Assembly (NCBI RefSeq): GCF_001413925.1
Contig: NZ_LBMJ01000001.1
Location: 2,458,001 to 2,522,000 of the forward strand
DNA length: 64,000 nt
Direction of reading: 5' to 3'
Source of the DNA: Nonlabens sp. YIK11
GTDB taxonomy: Bacteria > Bacteroidota > Bacteroidia > Flavobacteriales > Flavobacteriaceae
In this document: positions 53,146-60,776 of the stretch, piece after piece
Layout of the letters: each line of letters opens with the position of its first letter
How positions within the stretch are numbered: position 1 is the stretch's first letter
Translations under genes and position numbers: made by a program
Notes under the pieces: generated by a model
Databases searched by the model: none
What the model was told of the DNA's origin: nothing
What the model saw: the letters and a program-made list of their open reading frames with translations, nothing else

Positions 53146-54156
53146 TTATTCTACGTTAAGGTAGATGCTTGAGATTCCTGAAACGGACTGTTGCATCTTC
53201 GGTCTTGCGTTGCCTACAGTGGTAGTGTCAAAGGATAGCGCCATGCCACCGTTGGTGCTGCGCTCTGCTGCATAGAGTACCTTTCCTACATTGTCGTACT
53301 CAAGGTCTACCGGGTTGCCCAACATGGTCTCTGAACCGCTTACCGTGGTCACATCCGTGATGGTACCGTAAGCCTCAAGACCGCTGTAGATCACTGAGAA
53401 GTTCTTGATCGTGTGGATCGCTCCGTCGCTGTCGTTCAATGGGTTTCTGACATCGGCAAGGAATAGTTGGTCCTCTACCTCGTCATAAGTGATTCCTCTT
53501 AGGGACTGTGCACCTTCAATGGTGATCTGGTCGTCTGCGGTAAGTTCACCACTGTTGTTGGAGAAGAAGTCGTTGTAGACGGCTATTCTACCACTGTTGT
53601 CCACGGCTGCATAAAGAGTGTTCCCGGCAAGGAAGATTCCCCAGTGCTGGTTACCTGTCTCGTAGATGTTGACCAATCTTACAGAGTTGGGCGTAGACTC
53701 ATATACATAGAACTTGTTGCTGTCGCGTGGTCCAACTGCATCTGCAGATACCACGATGCGGTTTCCAGAGATGGCAATATCTCTTGGGTTCTTCACCTGT
53801 ACGTCAGATCTAAGTGATGGAGCGAGTGCCGATCCGGACTCATTGTTGTTTAGGTTTTCAAAGACCAATACATTACTCTCTGATCTTGATGCCTCAAAAA
53901 GACAGTCATTGAGTGGATCGTAGTGGATGCCGTTACCATCGGTACTGGCGCTCTGGAAAGACTTATTGGTGATGTTGTTGGCATCGGTAAGGTCGAACAT
54001 GTTGATCTTACCAGATGTGTTGCTGCCTGTAAACAAGGTCACTTTGGGACCGCTTAGCGGTGCACTGGTATCGTCGATACCTTCAGAATCTGTGGAGCAG
54101 GAAACAAATGTTGCTGCGGTAAATAGGATAGCTGCTGTTAGGGTAAATTTTTTCAT
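53146..54156 (-). CDS. Lipoprotein with beta-propeller-like domain
   Basis: 336 residues. Lipoprotein signal with LFTAATFVSC (Cys at 20), then repeated blades of the form KNPRDIAISGNRIVVSADAVG, HWGIFLAGNTLYAAVDNSGRIAVYND and LRGITYDEVEDQLFLADVRN, typical of NHL/6-bladed propeller proteins. Codons look more GC-rich than neighbours (by eye, about half GC), a possible sign of transfer. Ligand unknown. It has a 250-base AT-rich upstream region shared with the divergent esterase gene. Confidence 0.8.
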   Translation of the reverse strand: MKKFTLTAAILFTAATFVSCSTDSEGIDDTSAPLSGPKVTLFTGSNTSGKINMFDLTDANNITNKSFQSASTDGNGIHYDPLNDCLFEASRSESNVLVFENLNNNESGSALAPSLRSDVQVKNPRDIAISGNRIVVSADAVGPRDSNKFYVYESTPNSVRLVNIYETGNQHWGIFLAGNTLYAAVDNSGRIAVYNDFFSNNSGELTADDQITIEGAQSLRGITYDEVEDQLFLADVRNPLNDSDGAIHTIKNFSVIYSGLEAYGTITDVTTVSGSETMLGNPVDLEYDNVGKVLYAAERSTNGGMALSFDTTTVGNARPKMQQSVSGISSIYLNVE

Positions 54157-54224
54157 TTTGTAGAGGTTTTTGATTGTTATCGTTTTAATGATGGTTCAAA
54201 TATGGGAGGTTTGAACACGATAAA

Positions 54225-54232
54225 CAAACATA
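54225..54232 (-). promoter_or_regulatory. -7 box for the propeller lipoprotein
   Basis: On the minus strand this reads TATGTTTG, 69 bases before the ATG at 54156. No clear -33 box is seen. The 54157-54406 gap is otherwise AT-rich with several TTAAAAC-like repeats. Confidence 0.35.
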
Positions 54233-54380
54233 AAACATCGATGAAATGCATTAAACACAATTAAAACGTTGTATTACAGACTATTAAAACATCATGTTAA
54301 AATTATCTTAATACGCACTTAAACAGATAATCGTGTATTTAAACGAGGTAAAAGGTAGGTTTTTAAAATTTGATTCTTTA

Positions 54381-54388
54381 TATATTTG
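54381..54388 (+). promoter_or_regulatory. -7 box for the esterase-D-like gene
   Basis: TATATTTG, 18 bases before the ATG at 54407; the in-frame TTG at 54386 lies inside this box and is rejected as a start codon. Confidence 0.45.
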
Positions 54389-54406
54389 ATACTCAACCTT
54401 AGTTTT

Positions 54407-55378
54407 ATGAGCATGACCCAATCGTTATCAAACCTTTCAGCACGCAGTATTCTAATATCCGTATTTATTGCTGGCTTAATGGGATGCAAGGATCGCAGTC
54501 CAAAAAATGTTTTTGAACCAAATCCCTTGATTTCAAAAAACGAACAAGTTATCATGCAGCCTATCTATCAGGACACGATCCTTTATTATAATGACTTTGA
54601 ATCTGCTTATGTGGACAAACGCAATGTTGAAATCTGGTTGCCTGCGGGCTACCCTAAACAGGATGTGAAGTATCATGTGCTATATATGCACGATGGACAA
54701 AATGTTTTCAATAAAGAAACTTCCAGTTATGGCACCGCATGGGAAATCGATGAGAAAATGGACTCGCTGCTTGATGCCGGCGCCATATCGCCCACGATCG
54801 TTGTGACATCATGGAACACCGGTAAAAAACGGTTTAGCGAATACATGCCTCAAATGCCAGATGATGCGGTGGAATCCGCTTTCGCGAAAGCGCAATTAAA
54901 AGAAAACACTGGATACGACCGTCTCTACAGCGATGACTATCTCAAGTTCATGACTCAAGAACTGAAACCATTTGTAGACCAAAACTTCCAGACGTCTACA
55001 CTACGTGAAGATACTTTTCTCATGGGAGCGTCCATGGGCGGTTTGATTTCCATGTACGCCATGATGGAATATCCAGACGTTTATGGTGGTGCGGCTTGTA
55101 TGAGTACTCACTTTCCTATTCCCATTTTAGGTGAAGGCATGATGCAGGATATTCCCAACCGCATACCAGATCCTGCTACCCATAAATTTTATTTTGACTA
55201 CGGCACCTTAACTCTTGATGCTGCATATGAACCGCATCAAAATAGGGTCGATAAACTTTTTGAAACGACAGGTTACAACGCAACTAACTATAGATCCATC
55301 AAATTTGAAGGTCATGAACACAGCGAAAAATTCTGGAGCCGCCGCGTTGCCACACCGCTGGTTTTTCTATTAAAATAA
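54407..55378 (+). CDS. Alpha/beta hydrolase, esterase D-like (lipoprotein)
   Basis: 323 residues from ATG 54407. The N-terminus ends in a lipobox-like IAGLMGC (Cys near 28), suggesting an anchored lipoprotein. A putative esterase fold follows: YHVLYMHDGQNVF, nucleophile motif MGASMGGLISMYAM, and a late FEGHEHSEKFW carrying the catalytic His. Such hydrolases in flavobacteria are often part of ferric-siderophore (enterochelin-like) esterase groups. Residues AFAKA (158-162) come from a palindrome copy. Convergent with the BtuB-like gene, with no gap. Confidence 0.85.
   Translation: MSMTQSLSNLSARSILISVFIAGLMGCKDRSPKNVFEPNPLISKNEQVIMQPIYQDTILYYNDFESAYVDKRNVEIWLPAGYPKQDVKYHVLYMHDGQNVFNKETSSYGTAWEIDEKMDSLLDAGAISPTIVVTSWNTGKKRFSEYMPQMPDDAVESAFAKAQLKENTGYDRLYSDDYLKFMTQELKPFVDQNFQTSTLREDTFLMGASMGGLISMYAMMEYPDVYGGAACMSTHFPIPILGEGMMQDIPNRIPDPATHKFYFDYGTLTLDAAYEPHQNRVDKLFETTGYNATNYRSIKFEGHEHSEKFWSRRVATPLVFLLK
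54877..54892. repeat. Dispersed palindrome copy 13 (coding, AFAKA)
   Basis: Perfect copy inside the esterase-D-like gene, encoding residues 158-162 in a surface-like helix (VESAFAKAQLKE). Confidence 0.95.
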
Positions 55379-57343
55379 TTATAGGTTGACTCGCAAGCCT
55401 AGTTTATAATTGCGTCCACGTGTTTGGAAACCATAAAGTTCAGTAAAATCCTCATTAAAGAGATTGGACACTCCACCAAATAATGTGAGGTCCCTATTTT
55501 TTAATTTATAGGTAGCATCAAGATCTATTAATTGATAAGCCTCTAAGGTGACTGGATCTGTAGTAAAGGTGGTATTGTTGAAAAAAGCGTCCTGTCGTGG
55601 ATCATTGTATTGGTATCTCAAGGTCAAAAAGGTGCGGTCCAGAATTTTAGTTCGCAGGGAAGCATTGACTTTTTGTTTAGGCACTCGCGAGATAATCAAG
55701 TCATCCGTCCTATCTGCAAAGCTATAATTGGCTGCAAGATCAAAACGATCTGCGATTCTGGTTTGCAATGAGGCTTCAAACCCAAACACCTGTGTGTCGA
55801 CCGGTGCATTTTCATACCTTCCTTGAAAAGTAACGGGATCAGAAACAAAAATCACTTCATTTTCTGACCTGCGGTCAAAAACACTCAAGGTTAAACTGGT
55901 GGTTTTTTGAAACCACTCCACGCCTACTTCTCTGGTTTTATTGGTTTCTGGTTGTAGATCTGGATTGCCCAAATTAAAACTGCGATCAAAAAGCTGATAC
56001 AAAGACGGCGTGATGTACGCCGTACTGTAACTTCCATAAAACTTCAAGGTCGAGTCCTCTAACTGAAAATCCCATGACGGATTGACGCTGTACACCAACT
56101 CACTATCATAATCACTGTGGATGTTGTAACGTATTCCCGTATTCAAATTGAAACCAAAACCACTTTCATAAACGACATTTGCATAGGGATCATAAATTTG
56201 GAAATTAGTTTCATCTTCATCAGCTGTTTGTTCAAAACCTGTACTACCAAAAGGAATCGCATCGCTCTCAAAACTATTGGTTCTAAAATTGAAACCTAAA
56301 ATCGTTTTCAACTGATGGGAACCGTCTGCCGATAGGTCAAATGCATATTTATTAAAGAGGTCTAAAGAATAACCGTCGGAATTGAAAACCGTAGGCGAAC
56401 CGCTGCGCGTGTCTCTTCTTGTATGTGTACTTACATCATTGTAGACGATAGAACCTTGGTCGGCATATTTATATTCTGCATTGGTTCCCCAACGTATCTG
56501 GCGGCTGTAGGTTTCATTATCGGCATCTGTGAAATCAAAATTGTCAAATTCTGCAGTATACTCATCAAATGATACATAGCTGGTTAACTTAAAGTTATCG
56601 TTGTTGTCATAACCTATGCGACCCAAACCATTGATTCGGTTAAATTTATCAGGCCTTGCAGCACTTCCATCCAGTGGTTCTACGGCACTCAATCCATAGG
56701 TATATTGATGGTGAAATCCAGCGGCATAGGTCAATCCATTTTCCAATCTGCCGCTTGCGTTGATGGAGTTGGTCACTTCATCTGGACTGATTTCCTGATC
56801 TTCAGCACTGGAATTAGTACCTACAAAAGAGCCTATGGAAACTCTCAGTTTTTTTCTTGCGGCCTCTTTCAATTTAATATTGATGACAGCCGTACCAGCA
56901 TTAGCTCCATAAAGCGAGCTCGAGGCGCCTTTCAATATTTCAATTTCTTCGATTTGGCCTAGATCCACCAGTCTTAGATCAAAATCACTGGCGATCAAAC
57001 TGGGATCGTTCACTTGCGCGCCGTCAATCAAGAACGACACCTGGCGATTATTTCCACCGCGAATGAAATAAGACAGATTTTGCCCAGCATTGCTGCGTGC
57101 ACCGTTAATCTCTATGCCGGCGTATTGGTTCAACAAATCAGCCAGGCTGGCGGCGCTTTGCTTTTCAATGTCTTCTTGAGTGATTTTTATCACAGGTTTG
57201 CCACTATCCTTGCGCTGCTGCTCAAATTTAGAAGCTGCGGTAACGGTGACTTTTTCCAGCTTTGTGGTGGTGGAATCTACTTGTGCGATGGCACTTATGG
57301 CCATCATTGAGAATAAAGCGGTACTTAGGTATTTGTGGATCAT
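55379..57343 (-). CDS. btuB: BtuB-like TonB-dependent cobalamin receptor
   Basis: 654 residues: signal peptide to AIAQ, a short N-terminus with plausible TonB box VTVTAASK, plug domain (about 45-150: KQSAASLADLLNQYAGIEINGARSNAG...FLIDGAQVND), and a 22-stranded barrel ending YKLGLRVNL. Without a carboxypeptidase-like N-domain it resembles BtuB rather than SusC. A cobalamin riboswitch lies 140 bases upstream on the same strand, and btuFCD is divergent, so cobalamin or a corrinoid is the likely ligand. Confidence 0.92.
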   Translation of the reverse strand: MIHKYLSTALFSMMAISAIAQVDSTTTKLEKVTVTAASKFEQQRKDSGKPVIKITQEDIEKQSAASLADLLNQYAGIEINGARSNAGQNLSYFIRGGNNRQVSFLIDGAQVNDPSLIASDFDLRLVDLGQIEEIEILKGASSSLYGANAGTAVINIKLKEAARKKLRVSIGSFVGTNSSAEDQEISPDEVTNSINASGRLENGLTYAAGFHHQYTYGLSAVEPLDGSAARPDKFNRINGLGRIGYDNNDNFKLTSYVSFDEYTAEFDNFDFTDADNETYSRQIRWGTNAEYKYADQGSIVYNDVSTHTRRDTRSGSPTVFNSDGYSLDLFNKYAFDLSADGSHQLKTILGFNFRTNSFESDAIPFGSTGFEQTADEDETNFQIYDPYANVVYESGFGFNLNTGIRYNIHSDYDSELVYSVNPSWDFQLEDSTLKFYGSYSTAYITPSLYQLFDRSFNLGNPDLQPETNKTREVGVEWFQKTTSLTLSVFDRRSENEVIFVSDPVTFQGRYENAPVDTQVFGFEASLQTRIADRFDLAANYSFADRTDDLIISRVPKQKVNASLRTKILDRTFLTLRYQYNDPRQDAFFNNTTFTTDPVTLEAYQLIDLDATYKLKNRDLTLFGGVSNLFNEDFTELYGFQTRGRNYKLGLRVNL

Positions 57344-57386
57344 CGATCTTCATTAGACCGGGAAACAAGCGTGAAGAAAATTAGCT

Positions 57387-57411
57387 GGCAGGCATCAAGA
57401 AGAAACCCGCC
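57387..57411 (-). terminator. Possible riboswitch expression-platform hairpin
   Basis: On the minus strand GGCGGG (57411-57406) can pair with CCTGCC (57392-57387) with one G-U, followed by AGCTAATTTTC. It lies between the aptamer and btuB. It could end transcription when cobalamin is bound, but it is a weak call. Confidence 0.35.
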
Positions 57412-57483
57412 AAACAGCGTTAATACACCAACAAAATTTTCATCGCCACCTCTATCCCGAAGGTTACAATTCAAATTTGTTAT

Positions 57484-57640
57484 GGCAGGTCTCCTGACTT
57501 GAATATCTCATCGCCTTCCCAATTTCTCAGTGGCGTTACATGAAATCCCGATTTCTCGGGCTGCACTAATAGCACAGATTCTCTACAGTTGCGGGAACAG
57601 TTCTGGATTTGCACCAGATTCCCTTTTAATACGACTCGTT
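57484..57640 (-). ncRNA. Cobalamin riboswitch controlling btuB
   Basis: Minus-strand RNA reads, in order, GGGAATCTGGTGCAAATCC, then CTGTTCCCGCAACTGT, a variable stem, and AGTCAGGAGACCTGCC (the B12 box, complement of 57484-57499). These are the conserved blocks of the AdoCbl riboswitch. Its 3' end is about 140 bases before the btuB ATG. The 57344-57824 stretch holds this riboswitch, a possible expression-platform hairpin, a palindrome copy and the btuF -7 box, and no protein gene. Confidence 0.95.
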
Positions 57641-57667
57641 GTTTGATGCAGTTGTTTTGAATGTTTT

Positions 57668-57683
57668 CGCTTTCGCGAAAGCG
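57668..57683. repeat. Dispersed palindrome copy 14 (intergenic, riboswitch leader)
   Basis: Perfect copy just 5' of the cobalamin riboswitch as read on the minus strand. The right flank AACTCACCACC matches the copies at 4474 and 49884. Confidence 0.95.
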
Positions 57684-57810
57684 AACTCACCACCTAGATC
57701 CTGCAACGAGGCATAACCTATAACAAGTCGCAAATGTAATGACAACTTTAGACACGCCAGCATAACTCTGGAACATTTCCCAAATGCGGAAAGGTTCCAT
57801 GGAATAATTC

Positions 57811-57818
57811 TATTTTTG
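57811..57818 (+). promoter_or_regulatory. -7 box directly before btuF
   Basis: TATTTTTG ends six bases before the ATG at 57825, predicting a leaderless btuFCD message. No second riboswitch is visible on this strand. Confidence 0.45.
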
Positions 57819-57824
57819 GGGTCT

Positions 57825-58943
57825 ATGAATTCAAGGTTTCTACTCGTCATTCTTATCCTATCGAGCATTTTTGTTTCCTGTAAAAATGAAAATCCAGCTG
57901 TTCCAGCGACGGCAATTACGGTTACCGATACGCTAGAGGTCAAGTACGCCAAGGGATTTGACCTTATGAGAATCAAAGATGGCTATCGACTCATGATCAA
58001 TAATCCGTGGCCAGGATCTGCAGACACATTGCAATTGGATTTCAGTACAGATGCCACGGTTGGAGACGTGCAAATCCCAGTAGAAAAACTGATCGCGACG
58101 TCCACGACGCACATACCGCCGCTGGAATTACTGAACGAAACCGACAAACTCATAGGCTTTCCAGATACGGACTACATCAGTTCTCCAGCGATGCGGGAAC
58201 GCATTGATACTGGTGATGTGGAAGATCTAGGTTCTAATGAAGACGTCAATCTAGAGCGCACCATTTCATTAGTGCCGGATCTTGTGATAGGATACGGCAT
58301 TGATGCAGATAATCCTACCTATGATCGTATGATGGAAGCCGGTATTCCTGTACTCTACAACGGCGACTGGACAGAGCAACATCCGTTAGGTCGTGCAGAA
58401 TGGATCAAGGTTTTTGGGATTTTGTTTAATAAGGAAAAAGAAGCCTTTGCGATTTTCAAAAAAATAGAAGCCGATTATCTAGCAGCAAAAGCAAGTGTTC
58501 AAGATCTAGACAAGCCTACGGTAATCGCTGGCGCCACGTGGAAAGATGTCTGGTATTTGCCTTATGGCAATTCCTGGCAAGGACGCATGATCAATGATGC
58601 TGGAGCAAACTATATCTACCAAGAAACCCAAGGTTCTGGTTCACTGGCATACAATGTAGAAACCGTCCTGAATGATGCTCAAAATGCCGATTTCTGGATT
58701 GCGCCTGGACAATATACTTCTTACGAGCAATTGCTGGCCGACAATGCCTCTTATGAGTTATTCAAGGCATTTCAAGAAAAACAACTGTTTACTTTTGCAA
58801 TGCGCAAAGGCCCAACTGGTGGCGTTATATATTATGAATCTGCCGCCATGCGACCTGATCTGGTTCTCAAGGATTTGATCGAAATATTTCATGGTAAGCC
58901 GCAAGAGAATGATCTCAACTTCTTTGATCCTTTATCTGATTGA
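57825..58943 (+). CDS. btuF: Cobalamin ABC transporter, substrate-binding lipoprotein
   Basis: 372 residues from the ATG at 57825; the in-frame TTG at 57816 lies in the promoter box. Lipoprotein signal LILSSIFVSC (Cys near 20). A periplasmic-binding fold of the BtuF/FhuD type: KLIGFPDTDYISSPAMRERI, DLGSNEDVNLERTISLVPDLVIGYG and GDWTEQHPLGRAEWIKVFG. It captures the corrinoid handed over by the BtuB-like receptor. It overlaps btuC by 4 bases and belongs to a three-gene unit. Confidence 0.9.
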   Translation: MNSRFLLVILILSSIFVSCKNENPAVPATAITVTDTLEVKYAKGFDLMRIKDGYRLMINNPWPGSADTLQLDFSTDATVGDVQIPVEKLIATSTTHIPPLELLNETDKLIGFPDTDYISSPAMRERIDTGDVEDLGSNEDVNLERTISLVPDLVIGYGIDADNPTYDRMMEAGIPVLYNGDWTEQHPLGRAEWIKVFGILFNKEKEAFAIFKKIEADYLAAKASVQDLDKPTVIAGATWKDVWYLPYGNSWQGRMINDAGANYIYQETQGSGSLAYNVETVLNDAQNADFWIAPGQYTSYEQLLADNASYELFKAFQEKQLFTFAMRKGPTGGVIYYESAAMRPDLVLKDLIEIFHGKPQENDLNFFDPLSD

Positions 58944-59938
58944 AAACGTCCACTTATATCCTTCTTATCACGTTGCTGCTCCTACTTTTTGTAGCAGACA
59001 TTGCCTTGGGATCTGTATATATTTCTTTATCTGAAATTTGGGGGCTTTTTCTAGATGCGCCGGATACCACTAATAATTACATCATTACGCAACTGCGTTT
59101 ACCACGTGCCGTCATGGCTGTGTTGACCGGCGCTGGTCTGGCCATTGCTGGGATGCTCATGCAAACCTTGTTTAGGAATCCGCTAGCGGGACCGTTTGTT
59201 TTGGGGATTTCTTCTGGTGCGGGATTAGGTGTCGCGATCTGTATCATGGGCGGTTCTTTACTGGGTTTTTCCATGGTGTCAGGATTGGGCGTGATTGCTT
59301 CCAGCGTTTTGGGAAGTCTCGCAGTTTTCTTGCTGATTCTCTTGATCTCATTACGTATCAAAGACACGATGGGATTGTTGATCATAGGCTTGATGGTAGG
59401 CAGTTTGAGCAGCGCTGTGGTTGGAATACTGCAATATTTTAGTCCCAGCGAGCAGTTACGACGTTATGTATTTTGGGGATTGGGCAGTTTGGGAAACCTC
59501 ACGTGGAATGAACTTGCGGTCATTGCCGTATTGGTGATCATATCACTCGTAGCACTGTTGCTCATCATCAAACCACTCAACGCGTTGTTACTGGGCGAGA
59601 CCTATGCCCGCAGTCTGGGAATCAACATTACTAAAACACGCTGGATCATCATCTCTATCACCTGTATATTGGCCGGTAGCATTACCGCTTTTGCAGGTCC
59701 TATCGCATTTATAGGCCTGGCCGTACCGCACATCGCACGACTCATCATGCCCAGCATGGATCACAAAAAACTGATTCCGTTGGTGATTATTATTGGTGCA
59801 TCGCTCCTACTCGCTTGCGATATCGTGGCGCAATTGCCATTTTCCAACTATTCGTTACCCATCAATGCAGTGACATCGCTGGTAGGCGCACCACTCGTGA
59901 TCTGGCTCATCGTTAAAAAGAGATACCTTCGCTTCTAA
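58940..59938 (+). CDS. btuC: Cobalamin ABC transporter permease (TTG start)
   Basis: A 332-residue FecCD-family permease with about ten transmembrane helices. Motifs: LRLPRAVMAVLTGAGLAIAGMLMQTLFRNPLAGP and GPIAFIGLAVPHIAR, the coupling helix. The start is TTG at 58940, overlapping the btuF stop (TTGA), since no ATG or GTG occurs before the first helix. This is typical of translational coupling. It forms a complex with the ATPase at 59938. Confidence 0.94.
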   Translation: MKTSTYILLITLLLLLFVADIALGSVYISLSEIWGLFLDAPDTTNNYIITQLRLPRAVMAVLTGAGLAIAGMLMQTLFRNPLAGPFVLGISSGAGLGVAICIMGGSLLGFSMVSGLGVIASSVLGSLAVFLLILLISLRIKDTMGLLIIGLMVGSLSSAVVGILQYFSPSEQLRRYVFWGLGSLGNLTWNELAVIAVLVIISLVALLLIIKPLNALLLGETYARSLGINITKTRWIIISITCILAGSITAFAGPIAFIGLAVPHIARLIMPSMDHKKLIPLVIIIGASLLLACDIVAQLPFSNYSLPINAVTSLVGAPLVIWLIVKKRYLRF

Positions 59939-60702
59939 TGCTGGTTTTACAAGACATACAGATAGGTTACGATCAAGAGATTCTTGCAAAATGTGTGGGT
60001 CATATCGCTTTCGCGAAAGCGAAATTCATATCCATCATAGGTGCAAACGGCACGGGCAAGTCCACCTTGTTGCGATGCATGGCAAACGGCAGCCATTTAT
60101 TGGGCGGAAACGTATCGCTCAACGGCAGGTCTATCACACAAATCAACCTAGAGGAACTCTCGCAGCACGTCTCGATTTTGACTACAGACAGATCCATCAG
60201 TAAATCCATCACCGTGAGGCAATTACTGGAAATAAGCCGTGCACCGTACACCAATTTTTTGGGAAGTTTGACCGCAGCAGATCAGGAAATCATCGACAAA
60301 ACCCTAACCGATTTTGAGCTACTCGACCTTCAAAAAAGACAGCTTTCAACGCTAAGTGACGGCCAGCTGCAACGTGCATTGATCGCGCGATCCTTAGTTC
60401 AAGATACCGACTATATTTTGATGGACGAGCCTACCAACCATCTGGATATTCATCATAAAGCCGAGTTGTTGATGTTGCTCAAAAACCATTGCCAAAACCA
60501 GAGCCGCACCATTATATTTTCTTCTCATGAGATTGCCATGGCCACAGCACTGGCAGATCAAGTCGTGTATATCCACGATAGCTACATCAGGTTCAAAAGC
60601 ATTAAGGAATTCAAGGAGAAGAATATTCTAGAGCAGCTGTTCCCATCGCCGTTTCTAAGCTGGGAACATGGAAGTTATCGACTGCGGCCTGGAAAAGATT
60701 AA
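59938..60702 (+). CDS. btuD: Cobalamin ABC transporter ATPase
   Basis: 254 residues. Walker A GANGTGKST at 35-43, Q-loop near 82, signature LSDGQLQRA near 140 (S-D-G-Q in place of the usual SGGQ), Walker B YILMDEPTNHLD and the H-loop SSHE. Residues A24-A28 (AFAKA) come from a palindrome copy, in the strand just before Walker A where relatives have a Lys-Gly-Glu turn; the Gly-Glu is lost. The start overlaps the btuC stop (TAATG). Confidence 0.94.
   Translation: MLVLQDIQIGYDQEILAKCVGHIAFAKAKFISIIGANGTGKSTLLRCMANGSHLLGGNVSLNGRSITQINLEELSQHVSILTTDRSISKSITVRQLLEISRAPYTNFLGSLTAADQEIIDKTLTDFELLDLQKRQLSTLSDGQLQRALIARSLVQDTDYILMDEPTNHLDIHHKAELLMLLKNHCQNQSRTIIFSSHEIAMATALADQVVYIHDSYIRFKSIKEFKEKNILEQLFPSPFLSWEHGSYRLRPGKD
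60006..60021. repeat. Dispersed palindrome copy 15 (coding, AFAKA)
   Basis: Perfect copy in the ATPase gene, seven residues before Walker A, in the AFAKA frame. Confidence 0.95.
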
Positions 60703-60726
60703 ATGTGGATAACTGCTCCGCGCAAT

Positions 60727-60759
60727 TTTGAGATGACCTTATTTGACTTTGTAACTTTA
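60727..60759 (+). promoter_or_regulatory. Possible promoter for rmuC
   Basis: TTTG at 60727-60730, a 21-base spacer, then TAACTTTA at 60752-60759, a near match to TAnnTTTG. Confidence 0.4.
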
Positions 60760-60776
60760 CGCTAAATCAATTTTTT

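Noticed and set aside
57684..57824. A second cobalamin riboswitch for btuFCD
   Set aside because: No B12 box or GGGAA...GGTGCAAATCC blocks occur on the plus strand before btuF.
4474..60021. Palindromes as Rho-independent terminators
   Set aside because: No T run follows them, ten of fifteen lie inside genes, and strong separate terminators exist at 14355, 25085, 37928, 41948 and 46171.
4474..60021. Palindromes as parS partition sites
   Set aside because: The TTTC-N2-GAAA layout recalls parS, but fifteen copies in 64 kb spread over coding and non-coding DNA is far too dense, and no parAB genes are present.
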